Shown here in pieces: positions 24,482-32,592 of a stretch of 35,280 bases of DNA. The stretch comes from Phycisphaerae bacterium (GTDB lineage: Bacteria; Planctomycetota; Phycisphaerae; UBA1845; PWPN01), in contig JAAYDF010000174.1 in assembly GCA_012729395.1 (NCBI GenBank), forward strand, positions 1-35,280, in the 5' to 3' direction. The position numbers and the translations under genes are program-made. Positions within the stretch are counted from its first letter, which is position 1. Each line of letters starts with the position of its first letter. The notes beneath the pieces were generated by a model. The model was not told where the DNA came from. It made no database searches and saw nothing but the letters and a program-made list of their open reading frames with translations.

Positions 24482-24598
24482 CTAGAGCGATTCACGCCCC
24501 ATCGTAGCGGTCGCCCCCCGTGGCGACCGGCGTATTCCTTGCGAGTTCGCGGGCCACCAGGGGCGGCGGCCGCTACGCCATTGCGTGAAATGCTCTAG
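24482..24598 (+). repeat. 117-bp REPIN-like element, copy 2
   Basis: Same element as 5761-5877 in opposite orientation, 116 of 117 bases identical. Left unit: GTAG (24504-24507), CGGTCGCC, loop CCCCGT, GGCGACCG (to 24529). Right unit, read on the minus strand: GTAG (24576-24573) followed by CGGCCGCC, a six-base loop and GGTGGCCCG, a stem with one bulge and one G-T pair. Between them GCGAGTTCGC is a short palindrome. It begins 30 bases after the histidine kinase stop. Confidence 0.8.
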
Positions 24599-24613
24599 GG
24601 GCAGGCCTCATCC

Positions 24614-24636
24614 GTGTGGCACTGCTCTGTGAGCAG
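24614..24636 (+). repeat. 23-bp dispersed palindromic repeat, copy 2
   Basis: Identical to the minus strand of 5631-5653. The core CTGCTCTGTGAGCAG is extended here to a perfect 8-bp stem (CACTGCTC, GAGCAGTG). It lies 15 bases beyond the 117-bp element. Confidence 0.6.
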
Positions 24637-24727
24637 TGTGGATGCACCCCCATCTTGTCGCGCTCTGCGTGCCCGGGGTTGACACACCCCCGCCGTCGGC
24701 CGGATGATCGCGAACCGGAGGTCGCCC

Positions 24728-25051
24728 GTGCCCGGTTGGCTTGAACGATATCTGCAACGGCATCAACACCCCGTCAGTCTGGGGCTGCACATCATCGGCG
24801 TGCCCATGATTGTGGCCGCCCCGGTCCTGGCGGGCACGCAACTGTACCTCGACCGCTGGGACCTCTGGTGGCGACCCGTGGTGCTCCTGATCGTCGGGTA
24901 TCTGCTGCAGTGGATCGGGCACCGCGTCGAAGGCAACGACATGGGCGAAGTCGTGCTCATCAAACGATGGCTCGGCCGGCCGTACACCGCCATCTCGCCA
25001 CGCTACCAGCGGCCCTCAAATCCTTCGTCGCCGGAGCACGCATCGGAATGA
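24728..25051 (+). CDS. Mpo1-like (DUF962) membrane protein
   Basis: A 107-residue protein of the DUF962 family, named for yeast Mpo1, an iron-dependent dioxygenase that acts in fatty-acid alpha-oxidation in the membrane. Visible motifs are WLERYLQRHQHPVSLGLHIIGVP with the conserved His residues, and LLQWIGHRVEGND with the second His and Glu; the family is usually H-xxx-GxP and QxIGHxxxExNxP, so Pro is replaced by Asp-Met here. Two hydrophobic helices (about 20-40 and 50-70) are seen. The frame also opens at ATG 24704, but GTG 24728 has GGAGG six bases upstream and homologues usually start with the WLERY segment. Substrate is unknown. Confidence 0.8.
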   Translation: MPGWLERYLQRHQHPVSLGLHIIGVPMIVAAPVLAGTQLYLDRWDLWWRPVVLLIVGYLLQWIGHRVEGNDMGEVVLIKRWLGRPYTAISPRYQRPSNPSSPEHASE

Positions 25052-25132
25052 GGCGGGCCCGACGCTACCGTGTGCGGCGGCGTTAACCTCGGGTAAGATA
25101 AACCCACAGCCCAACGCAGGCGGGATGAATGG

Positions 25133-26293
25133 ATGGACCGCATGAATCAGGCAGGAGCCACGCGAAAGGCAGCAGCAACCAGGTCGGTCTTGGTCGCGAT
25201 CCTCGGCCTTGGCTCCGCCGGTCTGGGGCTGTTCTTCGTGTACCACACCTGCTGGCCAGTCTGGGAATGGTTCGACAGCCGGCACTGGCACCAAGCGACC
25301 GCGGTCATCCACAAGGTGCGCCTCGATACCACCGGCGGCAGCTCGCCCGCCTACGAGGTCTTCTGCCGATATACCTACACCTACGACGGCCGGTCCTACA
25401 CCAACAACCGCGTCGGCCTCGGGTATGTGTGGGGACAACGTAACCTCTGGCATCAGCAGGCCTACCGCCATCTCAAGAAGGCTAACCAACAGGGCGACAA
25501 CGTGCCCTGCTTCGTCGATCCCGACAAGCCAGAGCAGGCCGTCCTGTTCCGCGAGCTTGAAGCGCTCGCCCTGCTCTACCCGGCCGTGCCCGCGGGCGTC
25601 CTCCTGCTGACCGGCTTCCTCCTGTTGACCTCCGGGCGACGCCGAAGGAGAACAATGCGCCTGGCCACCACGGACGCCCAGACCCATGCCTCTTCCAGCG
25701 CACCCAACGACCTCCCCGGCCAGCAGCCCACGGCAACGATCGCCCAGACCCCCGAAACACTCGCCGACGCAACCGGCCCGCTCACACCACCACCGGATCA
25801 GGCCCACATCCAGTCCTACCTCGATGAATGGGGCAACGAATGGGTGCGCGTCTCCTGCTGGCCCGGTGCGATGTTCGGGCTGAGCCTCTGGCTACTCACC
25901 CTGCTCTGTACGGCAGGCGTCACCCTGCTCGTCGTCTATGCCGTCCAGGGTCTCTGGCTGCTCGCCATACCCGCCACCATCCTGGCCATCATCGCCCTGC
26001 TTTTGTGGCGCCACGCGTTATCCTTCCTTGGCGCCTATCACCTCCGCCTCCACGCCGCCGACCTGCTCATCGTGCGAGAGTTCCTCTTCTTCTCCCGCCA
26101 CCGCACCCTGTCTCTGCCCTATATTCGCCAAGTCACCTACCAGTGGACGGCCACGCGCGGCCGGACCCGCTACCATGCCGTTCGCCTCTTGTTCCTCGAC
26201 GGCCGCACAGTCAAAATCGCCGACGGCATTCCTGGTGAACAGGCCGCCCAGTGGCTGGTCGGAGAAATCGCTCGCCACCTCCCCCATGCCTGA
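25133..26293 (+). CDS. DUF3592 membrane protein
   Basis: A 386-residue membrane protein. An N-terminal helix (about 18-37) is followed by an extracytoplasmic beta-domain of the DUF3592 type: WHQATAVIHKVRLD, YEVFCRYTYTYDGRSYTNNR, NVPCFVDPDKPEQAVLF, then a helix (about 143-165). A basic stretch (RRRRRT) and a Pro/Thr-rich linker (170-225) lead to a second membrane pair (about 243-295) and a C-terminal cytoplasmic segment (LSLPYIRQVTYQWTATRGRT) that resembles a bacterial PH-like domain. Function is unknown. It lies about 80 bases after the Mpo1-like gene and may be transcribed with it. ATG at 25133 is preceded by GGATGA, a moderate ribosome site; ATG at 25142 is an alternative. Confidence 0.8.
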   Translation: MDRMNQAGATRKAAATRSVLVAILGLGSAGLGLFFVYHTCWPVWEWFDSRHWHQATAVIHKVRLDTTGGSSPAYEVFCRYTYTYDGRSYTNNRVGLGYVWGQRNLWHQQAYRHLKKANQQGDNVPCFVDPDKPEQAVLFRELEALALLYPAVPAGVLLLTGFLLLTSGRRRRRTMRLATTDAQTHASSSAPNDLPGQQPTATIAQTPETLADATGPLTPPPDQAHIQSYLDEWGNEWVRVSCWPGAMFGLSLWLLTLLCTAGVTLLVVYAVQGLWLLAIPATILAIIALLLWRHALSFLGAYHLRLHAADLLIVREFLFFSRHRTLSLPYIRQVTYQWTATRGRTRYHAVRLLFLDGRTVKIADGIPGEQAAQWLVGEIARHLPHA

Positions 26294-26506
26294 TCCATCG
26301 CCCCCTCTTCGCCACACACCGCCCGCCACCCATCATCGCCGACATGCCCACGCCACCTGCGCTGTCGCCACAAGCGTGCTTCACGACGTATCCTGGCGGT
26401 CAACCTCGCCGCCATCCTCGTCTTCTCGCAGGTTCCCTGGCCACCAGACACGGCGGCCGCTGGACAACTCCGTGAGATGCTCTCGATGCTTGCGCCTCCC
26501 GCACCC

Positions 26507-27523
26507 TCATTTGCCGTCATCGCCATCCTGCCGCTGTTTGGGAACCACCGACGTCGAATGCCCCGGAAAACTCCTGCTTGCCGGATCGATGAACGCCTTG
26601 GCATGATTGACCGCCGTGGCCGCATCCCCAAAACCCGTCACAATCAGCTTCAGCTTGCCTGGGTAGCTGGCCACATCCCCCGCCGCGTAAACACCCGCAA
26701 CATTCGTCTCCATCCGGCTGCCGACCACAATGCCCTCTTTATCGAGCTCGACGCCCCAATCACGAATCGGTCCCAGGCTGCTCGAGAAACCGATGTTCAC
26801 CAGGACCCCGTCCACCGCCAACCGCTCCTCCTCCTTCGTGCGGTTATCGTAGATGGTAACCTCCTCCACCCTTTCCACACCGTCGACGCCCTTCAGCTCG
26901 TGAAACATCCTCACCTTGACCGGCGAAGCCATCAGCTTTGCGATGCTGCCTTCGTGTGCCCGAAACTTCCCCGTTCGATGAATCAAGGTGACATGCTCCG
27001 TGAATCGCAACAGGTTCAGTGCCCAATCCACCGCCGAGTCCCCCCCTCCTACAACCAGTACCCGCTTGTCACGCCAGGCCGCTAACTCGCGCACAGAGTA
27101 GCTTACCCCCCTGCCTTCATACTCCGAGCAGTTTACTCCCGGCAGCTTCTTCGGCGCGAACGCGCCCGCGCCCGCCGCAATGACTACTGCACGACTCCAA
27201 TGCGTACTGCGATTGGTTCCAATCGCCAGGCAACCTTCTTTGTGCTGTTCACAGGTTTGTACCTGCTCGCCCATGCACCACACCGGCTTATACTGGCTCG
27301 CCTGCTTCACCAGCTCATTGACCAGAGTCTTCGCCAGAACGGCCGGAAAACCCGCCACGTCGTAGATGAACTTCTCCGGATACAGGGCGATCAACTGGCC
27401 GCCCGGCTGATCCAGACTATCGACGATCTTGACCCGCAGCCCGCGCAAGCCCGCGTAATACGCGCTGAACAACCCCGCCGGTCCCGCCCCAACAATCGTC
27501 AGATCAAAAACGTCCGTGCTCAT
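26507..27523 (-). CDS. ferredoxin-NADP reductase, thioredoxin-reductase-like type
   Basis: A 338-residue flavoprotein. The FAD site GAGPAG (12-17) and the NADP site GGGDSA (159-164) are present, with the C-terminal FAD motif VYAAGDVASYPGKLKLIVTG (279 on). Where thioredoxin reductases have CxxC, this protein has YSVR (142-145), so it is the ferredoxin-NADP reductase type 2 (YumC-like) that passes electrons between NADPH and ferredoxin in the cytoplasm. The conserved C-terminal segment GFGDAATAVNHAKAFIDP also fits this group. A disordered tail (SFPGHSTSVVPKQRQDGDDGK) follows. The start at 27523 has GAGGGTG upstream. It points away from parB across a 724-base gap. Confidence 0.92.
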   Translation of the reverse strand: MSTDVFDLTIVGAGPAGLFSAYYAGLRGLRVKIVDSLDQPGGQLIALYPEKFIYDVAGFPAVLAKTLVNELVKQASQYKPVWCMGEQVQTCEQHKEGCLAIGTNRSTHWSRAVVIAAGAGAFAPKKLPGVNCSEYEGRGVSYSVRELAAWRDKRVLVVGGGDSAVDWALNLLRFTEHVTLIHRTGKFRAHEGSIAKLMASPVKVRMFHELKGVDGVERVEEVTIYDNRTKEEERLAVDGVLVNIGFSSSLGPIRDWGVELDKEGIVVGSRMETNVAGVYAAGDVASYPGKLKLIVTGFGDAATAVNHAKAFIDPASRSFPGHSTSVVPKQRQDGDDGK

Positions 27524-27770
27524 CCTGCGTCACCCTCGGCCATCCGTCGCGTGACCAGCGGCCTGTTCTCTCATTGGGCATGGCTCCAGGGTACTGAGAG
27601 AACTCAAGATGCCGGTCGCCACACCCCGGCCACCATCACGGGGCGGCGGTACCACGACCGCCAAAAGCCATCCCGCGCCGCCATCCTAGACGTTCTCCCT
27701 GCCCTTTGCACTCAGGATCACCAAAACCCGCACAACCCTCTGGATAGTGGCTCCCGCAACAAGCAGCCGC

Positions 27771-27786
27771 GGTTTCACGTGAAACA
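27771..27786. promoter_or_regulatory. parS site 1 (ParB binding)
   Basis: GGTTTCACGTGAAACA matches the widespread parS consensus TGTTTCACGTGAAACA in 15 of 16 positions. It lies 462 bases before the parB start. ParB clamps load at such sites and spread along the DNA. Confidence 0.88.
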
Positions 27787-27964
27787 GCCTGCCTCTCCGA
27801 AACCCGATGCGTAGCCAACCCACCCTCCCCACTCCGAGCCAGACGCCAACACAATGCCCCATTCGTCACTTGATTCACTGTAGAAAAGCGCAACCTACGC
27901 CTATACAGGATGTTACGCTCAAACAACCTGTCCCCCGAGCCCCCACTCCCTCGGTTTTCGTCGT

Positions 27965-27980
27965 CTGTTTCACGTGGAAC
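27965..27980. promoter_or_regulatory. parS site 2 (ParB binding)
   Basis: TGTTTCACGTGGAACA matches the parS consensus in 15 of 16 positions, the change being in the right half. It lies 178 bases after site 1 and 268 bases before parB. Confidence 0.88.
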
Positions 27981-28247
27981 AAGCGACGACCTCCACCGCA
28001 ACGACTGCCTCGCCATCGCGCGTGACGCCCTCTTCGCACGTCACCAAACGCGTGTCCATTTTGAACGCCGGCCGATCCTTCCTCAATACGCATAGCCGGC
28101 AGCACCTTTCGACCCGGCCCACCTTGCCGCCAAACGCTTGCTACCCCAACCTTCTCGCGTTAGCATGTTGCGGCGACAGCCACCGGCCCCACAGGCTTCT
28201 TTCGTGCGCAACGGGCCGGTCGAGGCCCATAGTCTAAGGAGTGTTCC

Positions 28248-29162
28248 ATGCCCCAAGCCCCTCGCCGCCTCGGCCGCGGCCTCAGTTCGATCCTCTCAAT
28301 CAACGATGAAAGCCCCCTGCCGGCTTCACCCGCAGACAGCGTTTCTCCAGCCCATCCCGAGCAACCATCCCTCCTCAAGGTTGAGCAGTTACGCCCGAAC
28401 CCTTTTCAGCCACGAAGGGACATGGGGCCCGCAGAACTCAAAACCCTGGCGGACTCCATCGCCCGCACCGGCATTATCCAGCCCATCGCGGTCCGCAGGG
28501 TCGGCGATGGCCTCTACGAGATCATCGCGGGCGAACGACGCTGGCGAGCCGCCCAGATGGCAGGCCTCACGACCATCCCCGTCTACATTCGCGAGGCCAA
28601 CGACGAGGAGGTGCTCGAGATCGCCCTGGTCGAGAATATCTTCAGGGAGGATCTCAACGCCATCGACAGGGCCCTGGCCTACAAGCGCTATTGCGACGAG
28701 TTCAACCTCAACGCGGAAGAGGTGGGGGGGCGACTGGGCGAGGATCGCACAACAGTGCTTAACTACTTGCGGTTACTAGACTTGCCGAACGAGGTCAAGG
28801 AATGGGTCGCTTCCGGGGAGCTGGCCATGGGCCATGCACGCTGCCTGCTGGGCCTGCGCGCACCTACAGAGATGATTGCCGTAGCTCGTGAATCCATGGA
28901 GAAGGAGCTTTCCGTCCGGGCTGTCGAGCGGTTGGTGCGAGAACGCCTCGCAGCACGATCGGAAGCGGCGAAGGAAAAGGCTCCCAAACAAGATAAACGC
29001 CCGGTCATCCGCGATATCGAGCAAGCCTTTGTGCGAACTCTCGGCTGCAAGGTGGAGATCAGCGAATCGAAGCGCAGGGGGCGGGGCAAGATAGTCATCC
29101 ACTACGGCAGCCTGGAGGATTTTGACCGAATCGCGGCGAAGCTGGATGTGAGCGTCGAGTAG
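28248..29162 (+). CDS. parB: chromosome-partitioning protein ParB
   Basis: A 304-residue ParB. It begins RRLGRGLSSIL, the basic ParA-stimulating N-terminus. The CTP-binding/N domain (45-140) has IIQPIAVR, GERRWRA (95-101) and ENIFREDLNAID (129-140). The parS-recognising helix-turn-helix lies at about 154-182 (LNAEEVGGRLGEDRTTVLNY). The C-terminal dimerisation domain is seen in TLGCKVEISESKRRGRGKIVIHYGS. AAGGAG lies seven bases before the ATG at 28248. Unusually, no parA (soj) or rsmG/mnmG gene is adjacent; the partner ATPase must be elsewhere. The two parS sites upstream indicate the origin-proximal part of the chromosome. Confidence 0.97.
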   Translation: MPQAPRRLGRGLSSILSINDESPLPASPADSVSPAHPEQPSLLKVEQLRPNPFQPRRDMGPAELKTLADSIARTGIIQPIAVRRVGDGLYEIIAGERRWRAAQMAGLTTIPVYIREANDEEVLEIALVENIFREDLNAIDRALAYKRYCDEFNLNAEEVGGRLGEDRTTVLNYLRLLDLPNEVKEWVASGELAMGHARCLLGLRAPTEMIAVARESMEKELSVRAVERLVRERLAARSEAAKEKAPKQDKRPVIRDIEQAFVRTLGCKVEISESKRRGRGKIVIHYGSLEDFDRIAAKLDVSVE

Positions 29163-29267
29163 GGGGGGCTGCTTGCGGCGGGGGGGCATGATCTGGCAGC
29201 AGACCATGCGGGTACGGAACCATTGAGGACGCTGCGGGCCGACGAGCCCGTCAAGGAGGTTGGCCGA

Positions 29268-30545
29268 ATGACGCAGGGCATACGAAGAACTCGGCGAGAT
29301 ATCTTGAAGCGGGGTCTGCTCGTGGGTGGGGCGGCCGTGGTGAGCCCTTACATGCTGACCTCGCGGGCGTTGGGGTCGGCGGACAAGGTTGCGGCCGGGG
29401 ATCGCCTCGCTTTGGGCTTCATCGGAGTGGGGGGTAAGGGTCTGGGGCACCTGCGGCAGTTCGTCGACCGGCCGGAGGTCCAGGTCGTGGCCGTCGCTGA
29501 CGTGTACGGTCCACATCGGGACCGCGCCGTCGCCGCGGCGGGTCCGGGCTGCGCAAGCACCAGGGATTACCGGGAACTGCTGGCAAACGAGAATGTCGAT
29601 GCAGTGGTCATCAGTACGCCGGACCACTGGCATGCCCTGCAGGCGATTCATGCCTGCGAGGCGGGCAAAGACGTATACTGCGAGAAGCCCTTGACCTTGA
29701 CCATCGAGGAGGGTCGAAGGATCTCGGCGGTGGCCCGGCAATACGGGACGGTATTTCAGGTGGGCAGCCAGCAGCGCTCGCATGGGTTGTTCCGGCGGGC
29801 GTGCGAGTTGGTCCGCAACGGTCGCATTGGCCGGCTCGAATGGATCAAGGCGCGGGTCGGGGAGGGGCCGACCTGTGCTTGGGAAGCTTCGCAGCCGCCG
29901 CCCAAGGATTTGGATTGGGATGCCTGGCTTGGGCCGGCCCCATGGGCGGAGTACTCGCCCAAGCGTTGCCTGCACAAGTTTCGCTGGTTTTACGATTATT
30001 CCGGAGGCCGACTCACCGACTGGGGGGCGCACCACAATGATATCGCCCAGTGGGCCAACGATTCCTGCCGGAGTGGGCCGGTGCGCATCGACCCGATCGC
30101 GGTGACCTTTCCAACGGCGGGCCTGTTCGAGACGGCGATCCGTTTCGAGGTGAAGTACAGCTACGCCAACGGGGTGGTGCTCTACACGGTCAGCGAGGGC
30201 AACGACGTCGAGTTTCACGGCACTGACGGGTGGTTGAAGGTGAATCGCAAGCGTATCGAGGCCAGCCATCCCGACATGGTCAAAGAGCCTCTCGGGCGTG
30301 GGGAGGCGGGTCTGCGCGAAAGCCCGGGGCACCATCGCGATTGGCTAGACTGTATTCGCTCACGTCGGCAGCCGATTTGCGATGCGGAGATCGGAGCGCG
30401 TTCGGCGGCGGTCTGTCATCTGGGCAACATCGCTCTTCGCACTGGCAGATCGCTGACCTGGGATCCGAGTACGGAGCGGATCACCCATGATGAGAATCTC
30501 AATCGATGGCTGAACAAGCCGTACCGGTCGCCATGGCATCTCTGA
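29268..30545 (+). CDS. Gfo/Idh/MocA-family oxidoreductase with Tat-type signal
   Basis: A 425-residue dehydrogenase. The N-terminus TRRDILKRGLLVGGAAVVSP is a twin-arginine export signal, so it acts outside the cytoplasmic membrane, as is common for planctomycete members. The NAD(P) fold has FIGVGGKG (51-58) and ends with the family motif EKPLTLT (139-145). The C-terminal domain contains WFYDYSGGRLTDWGAHHNDI with the conserved DWGAHH and HRDWLDCIRSRRQP, both typical of this group. The substrate is probably a sugar or sugar derivative; none is identifiable. The frame also opens at TTG 29223, but ATG 29268 has AAGGAGG nine bases upstream. It follows parB by 105 bases. Confidence 0.9.
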   Translation: MTQGIRRTRRDILKRGLLVGGAAVVSPYMLTSRALGSADKVAAGDRLALGFIGVGGKGLGHLRQFVDRPEVQVVAVADVYGPHRDRAVAAAGPGCASTRDYRELLANENVDAVVISTPDHWHALQAIHACEAGKDVYCEKPLTLTIEEGRRISAVARQYGTVFQVGSQQRSHGLFRRACELVRNGRIGRLEWIKARVGEGPTCAWEASQPPPKDLDWDAWLGPAPWAEYSPKRCLHKFRWFYDYSGGRLTDWGAHHNDIAQWANDSCRSGPVRIDPIAVTFPTAGLFETAIRFEVKYSYANGVVLYTVSEGNDVEFHGTDGWLKVNRKRIEASHPDMVKEPLGRGEAGLRESPGHHRDWLDCIRSRRQPICDAEIGARSAAVCHLGNIALRTGRSLTWDPSTERITHDENLNRWLNKPYRSPWHL

Positions 30546-30917
30546 GAGGAATTGATCGCTGGGCAGCGGCCGGCCGGCGAATTCGCAAGGCGTGCACGGC
30601 GTGGGCTCCGCGCAGGCCGCGAAGCGTAGGTACCGCAATTGAATGGAGCAACGCACGAAGCGGGCGAAGCGAGCGCGGAGAAGAGCGTTGTCTGATGACC
30701 GACCAGGCACACGACGACCGCATCTCGCGCAGGATTCTGAGCTCCCCTGGTTTGCGACAGAATGGCCGTCGTGTCGGAGTGTGCAGGCTCCGCACCGCTC
30801 CTGTGGTGATGAAGGCGCGAACGCTGAGGCGGGGCACCACCAATGAACGCGGAGGAGCGCCGATGTTTACGGAACAAGCAGCTTGGCTCGCATCGATCAC
30901 ACAGTGAGGTATGAAAC
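30546..30917. other. non-coding stretch
   Basis: No gene is supported on either strand between the oxidoreductase and the HEAT-repeat gene. The segment near 30650-30690 is made of repeated short words (GCGAAGCG, GCGCGGAG) but forms no clear repeat unit. No promoter is convincing. Confidence 0.4.
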
Positions 30918-32453
30918 GTGAGGCGTGAGAACGGGCTAACGGGCGGGCGCGGCCTTCGTGAGGCGAGGGTTTGTGGTCGGCGATGGCTGCCGATCTGCTC
31001 GATCGCGTGCGGGGTGTTATTCTGCGTGGTCGTCCCATTCGGCAGGGGGGCGGAGGCTCCCGCCTCTGCCGACGCACATGTGCTCGCCCTGGCGAGCGAG
31101 GATGAAGCCGCGGTGCGTGCCGCCGCGGATGCGTTGGTCCAAACCGGGGTGGCGGCGATACCCGACCTGGTGGAACTGCTCGACACCGGTTCGCCCGATC
31201 CAGCGGGCATGGCCTGGAAGACGCTGTTTCGGATCGTCCAGCAGGCGGATACCGCGGAGCGGCGTCAGTCCATCGCTCGCGTTCTGTTTGAGCAATTCGA
31301 GGCCCGCACGGCTGCCGCCACCCGCAACAGGCTTATCGAGCTTCTCAGCTTCGTCGGCGATGAAGAAACGGTCGACGGGCTCTACAGGTACCTGGGTTAT
31401 CCCAACGTGCAGGAGATGGTGCGTTGGGCATTGGTTCGCATTCCAGCGGGCAATGCCACGCAGGCTTTGGTGGCGGGGATGCAGATCACAGAGTGGGATT
31501 TCCGGATCGCCATCGTGCACGCGCTGGGTGAGCGAGGCGATCCGCGTGCGGCCCCGGCGTTGCGCATATTGGCCGACAGCGACGACGCGAGCATGAGCCA
31601 GGCGGCGATGCGGGCGCTTGCCCGATTGCCCGACCGTGTGTCCGTTTTCGTGCTGGGCCATGAGTGGGAGGCGGGCCGACCGGGGGCCGCGCGGATGCTG
31701 CTCCGACTGACCGAGACTTTGACCCATGCCGGCCGTACTGAAGAGGCACGATCCCTTCTGCGGCTTCTCGCCAAGTCGTCGGACACATCGGCGATTGAGT
31801 TTTGCGCGGCAGCGAGCGGCTTGGGCCGCGTGGGTGATGTCGGGGATATTCCGCAGCTTCTGGCGGCCCTGGATGACACGGCCCGCTGGCGTCGCCACCA
31901 TGCCCGCGTGCGGAGTGTCGTTCTGCCGGCGCTGGAACGCATCCATGTGCCGGCCGCACGGGAAGGTTGTGTCACCTTTTGGTGGCTCGCTGGTCCGGCT
32001 CGGATGCCCGAGGACAATGCCCGGCAGGATTGCGATCTCGACCCTGCGGCGGTCACGACCACGGCTCCGGCCGAGCTGGCAGGGAAGGCCCACGCCTGGC
32101 GACGCCATCACACCGCGGACCCGGGCGGCAAGGTCCGCGTGGATAATGCCGGCGGTGGGGCGGATCCCGGGCTGATCTACGCATACACGGAGCTGCTGGC
32201 CGAGCAGGATCAGGAAGCACGGATTCGGATGACCGGCGATGCCGTTCTCGCGGTGTGGTTGAATGGCGCACGCATCGACACAGAGCAGGGCGGGCGCGAT
32301 GCCGCCGGCAGCAAGCACGCGACGGTCAGGCTGGCGGCAGGCGTGAACCGTGTGCTTGTCAAGATGGCGATCGCCGGTGAAGACGGAGACTTTGGCGTCC
32401 GGCTGCTGGCGCCCGAGGGCGGGCCGGCGCCGGTGCGGCAGCGTTGGTGGTAA
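30918..32453 (+). CDS. exported HEAT-repeat protein
   Basis: A 511-residue protein. A basic start and hydrophobic segment (about 22-44, LPICSIACGVLFCVVVPFG) form a signal peptide or anchor. Residues about 50-345 are HEAT-like helical repeats, for example AAADALVQTGVAAIPDLVEL, FRIAIVHALGERGDPRAAPA, LRILADSDDASMSQAAMRAL and FCAAASGLGRVGDVGDIPQL. The last 150 residues are a beta-rich domain with AVLAVWLNGARIDTEQ and TVRLAAGVNRVLVKMAIAG, like the small ligand-binding domains that end many planctomycete exported proteins. It is a probable extracytoplasmic interaction protein of unknown partner. The GTG start at 30918 has GAGGT about nine bases upstream; it is the only start before the signal, so it is likely. 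The chimeric RHS frame begins seven bases after its stop. Confidence 0.7.
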   Translation: MRRENGLTGGRGLREARVCGRRWLPICSIACGVLFCVVVPFGRGAEAPASADAHVLALASEDEAAVRAAADALVQTGVAAIPDLVELLDTGSPDPAGMAWKTLFRIVQQADTAERRQSIARVLFEQFEARTAAATRNRLIELLSFVGDEETVDGLYRYLGYPNVQEMVRWALVRIPAGNATQALVAGMQITEWDFRIAIVHALGERGDPRAAPALRILADSDDASMSQAAMRALARLPDRVSVFVLGHEWEAGRPGAARMLLRLTETLTHAGRTEEARSLLRLLAKSSDTSAIEFCAAASGLGRVGDVGDIPQLLAALDDTARWRRHHARVRSVVLPALERIHVPAAREGCVTFWWLAGPARMPEDNARQDCDLDPAAVTTTAPAELAGKAHAWRRHHTADPGGKVRVDNAGGGADPGLIYAYTELLAEQDQEARIRMTGDAVLAVWLNGARIDTEQGGRDAAGSKHATVRLAAGVNRVLVKMAIAGEDGDFGVRLLAPEGGPAPVRQRWW

Positions 32454-32460
32454 GCGGTTC

Positions 32461-32592
32461 ATGGGAAGCATGACCAAGTGTCCTCGGATGCCCTTGGGCA
32501 GGCGGACGCATCAGGTGATGAACCAGGCCGCGGGCGGGTCGCGTCTGTTTGAGAACGCGGCGGATGACAAGGCCTTCGAGCGGGCGGTGGCC
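32461..32592 (+). pseudogene. 5' remnant of a REP-associated (Y1/HUH) transposase
   Basis: The first about 44 codons read MTKCPRMPLGRRTHQVMNQA, then GGSRLFENAADDKAFERAVA. This matches the start of REP-associated tyrosine transposases (typical pattern: PR-x-Y-HV-NR-xxR-LF-xxxDyxAFE-vLaEa). The catalytic HUH and Tyr motifs would lie further on and are absent, because the frame continues into RHS sequence at about 32590-32605. The piece is therefore non-functional as a transposase. Confidence 0.75.

Larger units (their letters stand above)
27524..28247. other. intergenic region with two parS sites
   Basis: No protein gene is credible here; minus-strand frames containing VSRET or VPRET arise from translation through the parS palindromes. 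The region carries the two parS sites listed next and should contain the promoters of the reductase and parB genes. Confidence 0.55.

Noticed and set aside
26294-26506. Plus-strand frame reading RILAVNLAAILVFSQVPW, like a signal peptide
   Set aside because: No start codon precedes it in frame and it runs into the antisense of the reductase gene; at most a relic.
27636-28016. 126-codon minus-strand frame in the parB gap
   Set aside because: Its VSRET and VPRET words come from translating the two parS sites; no other protein feature.
28776-30335. 519-codon minus-strand frame across parB and the oxidoreductase
   Set aside because: Antisense to two well-supported genes and spans their intergenic gap; no domain or ribosome site.
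31017-32477. 486-codon minus-strand frame opposite the HEAT-repeat gene
   Set aside because: Shadow frame; the plus strand shows signal peptide and helical repeats, the minus strand only Arg/His-rich sequence.
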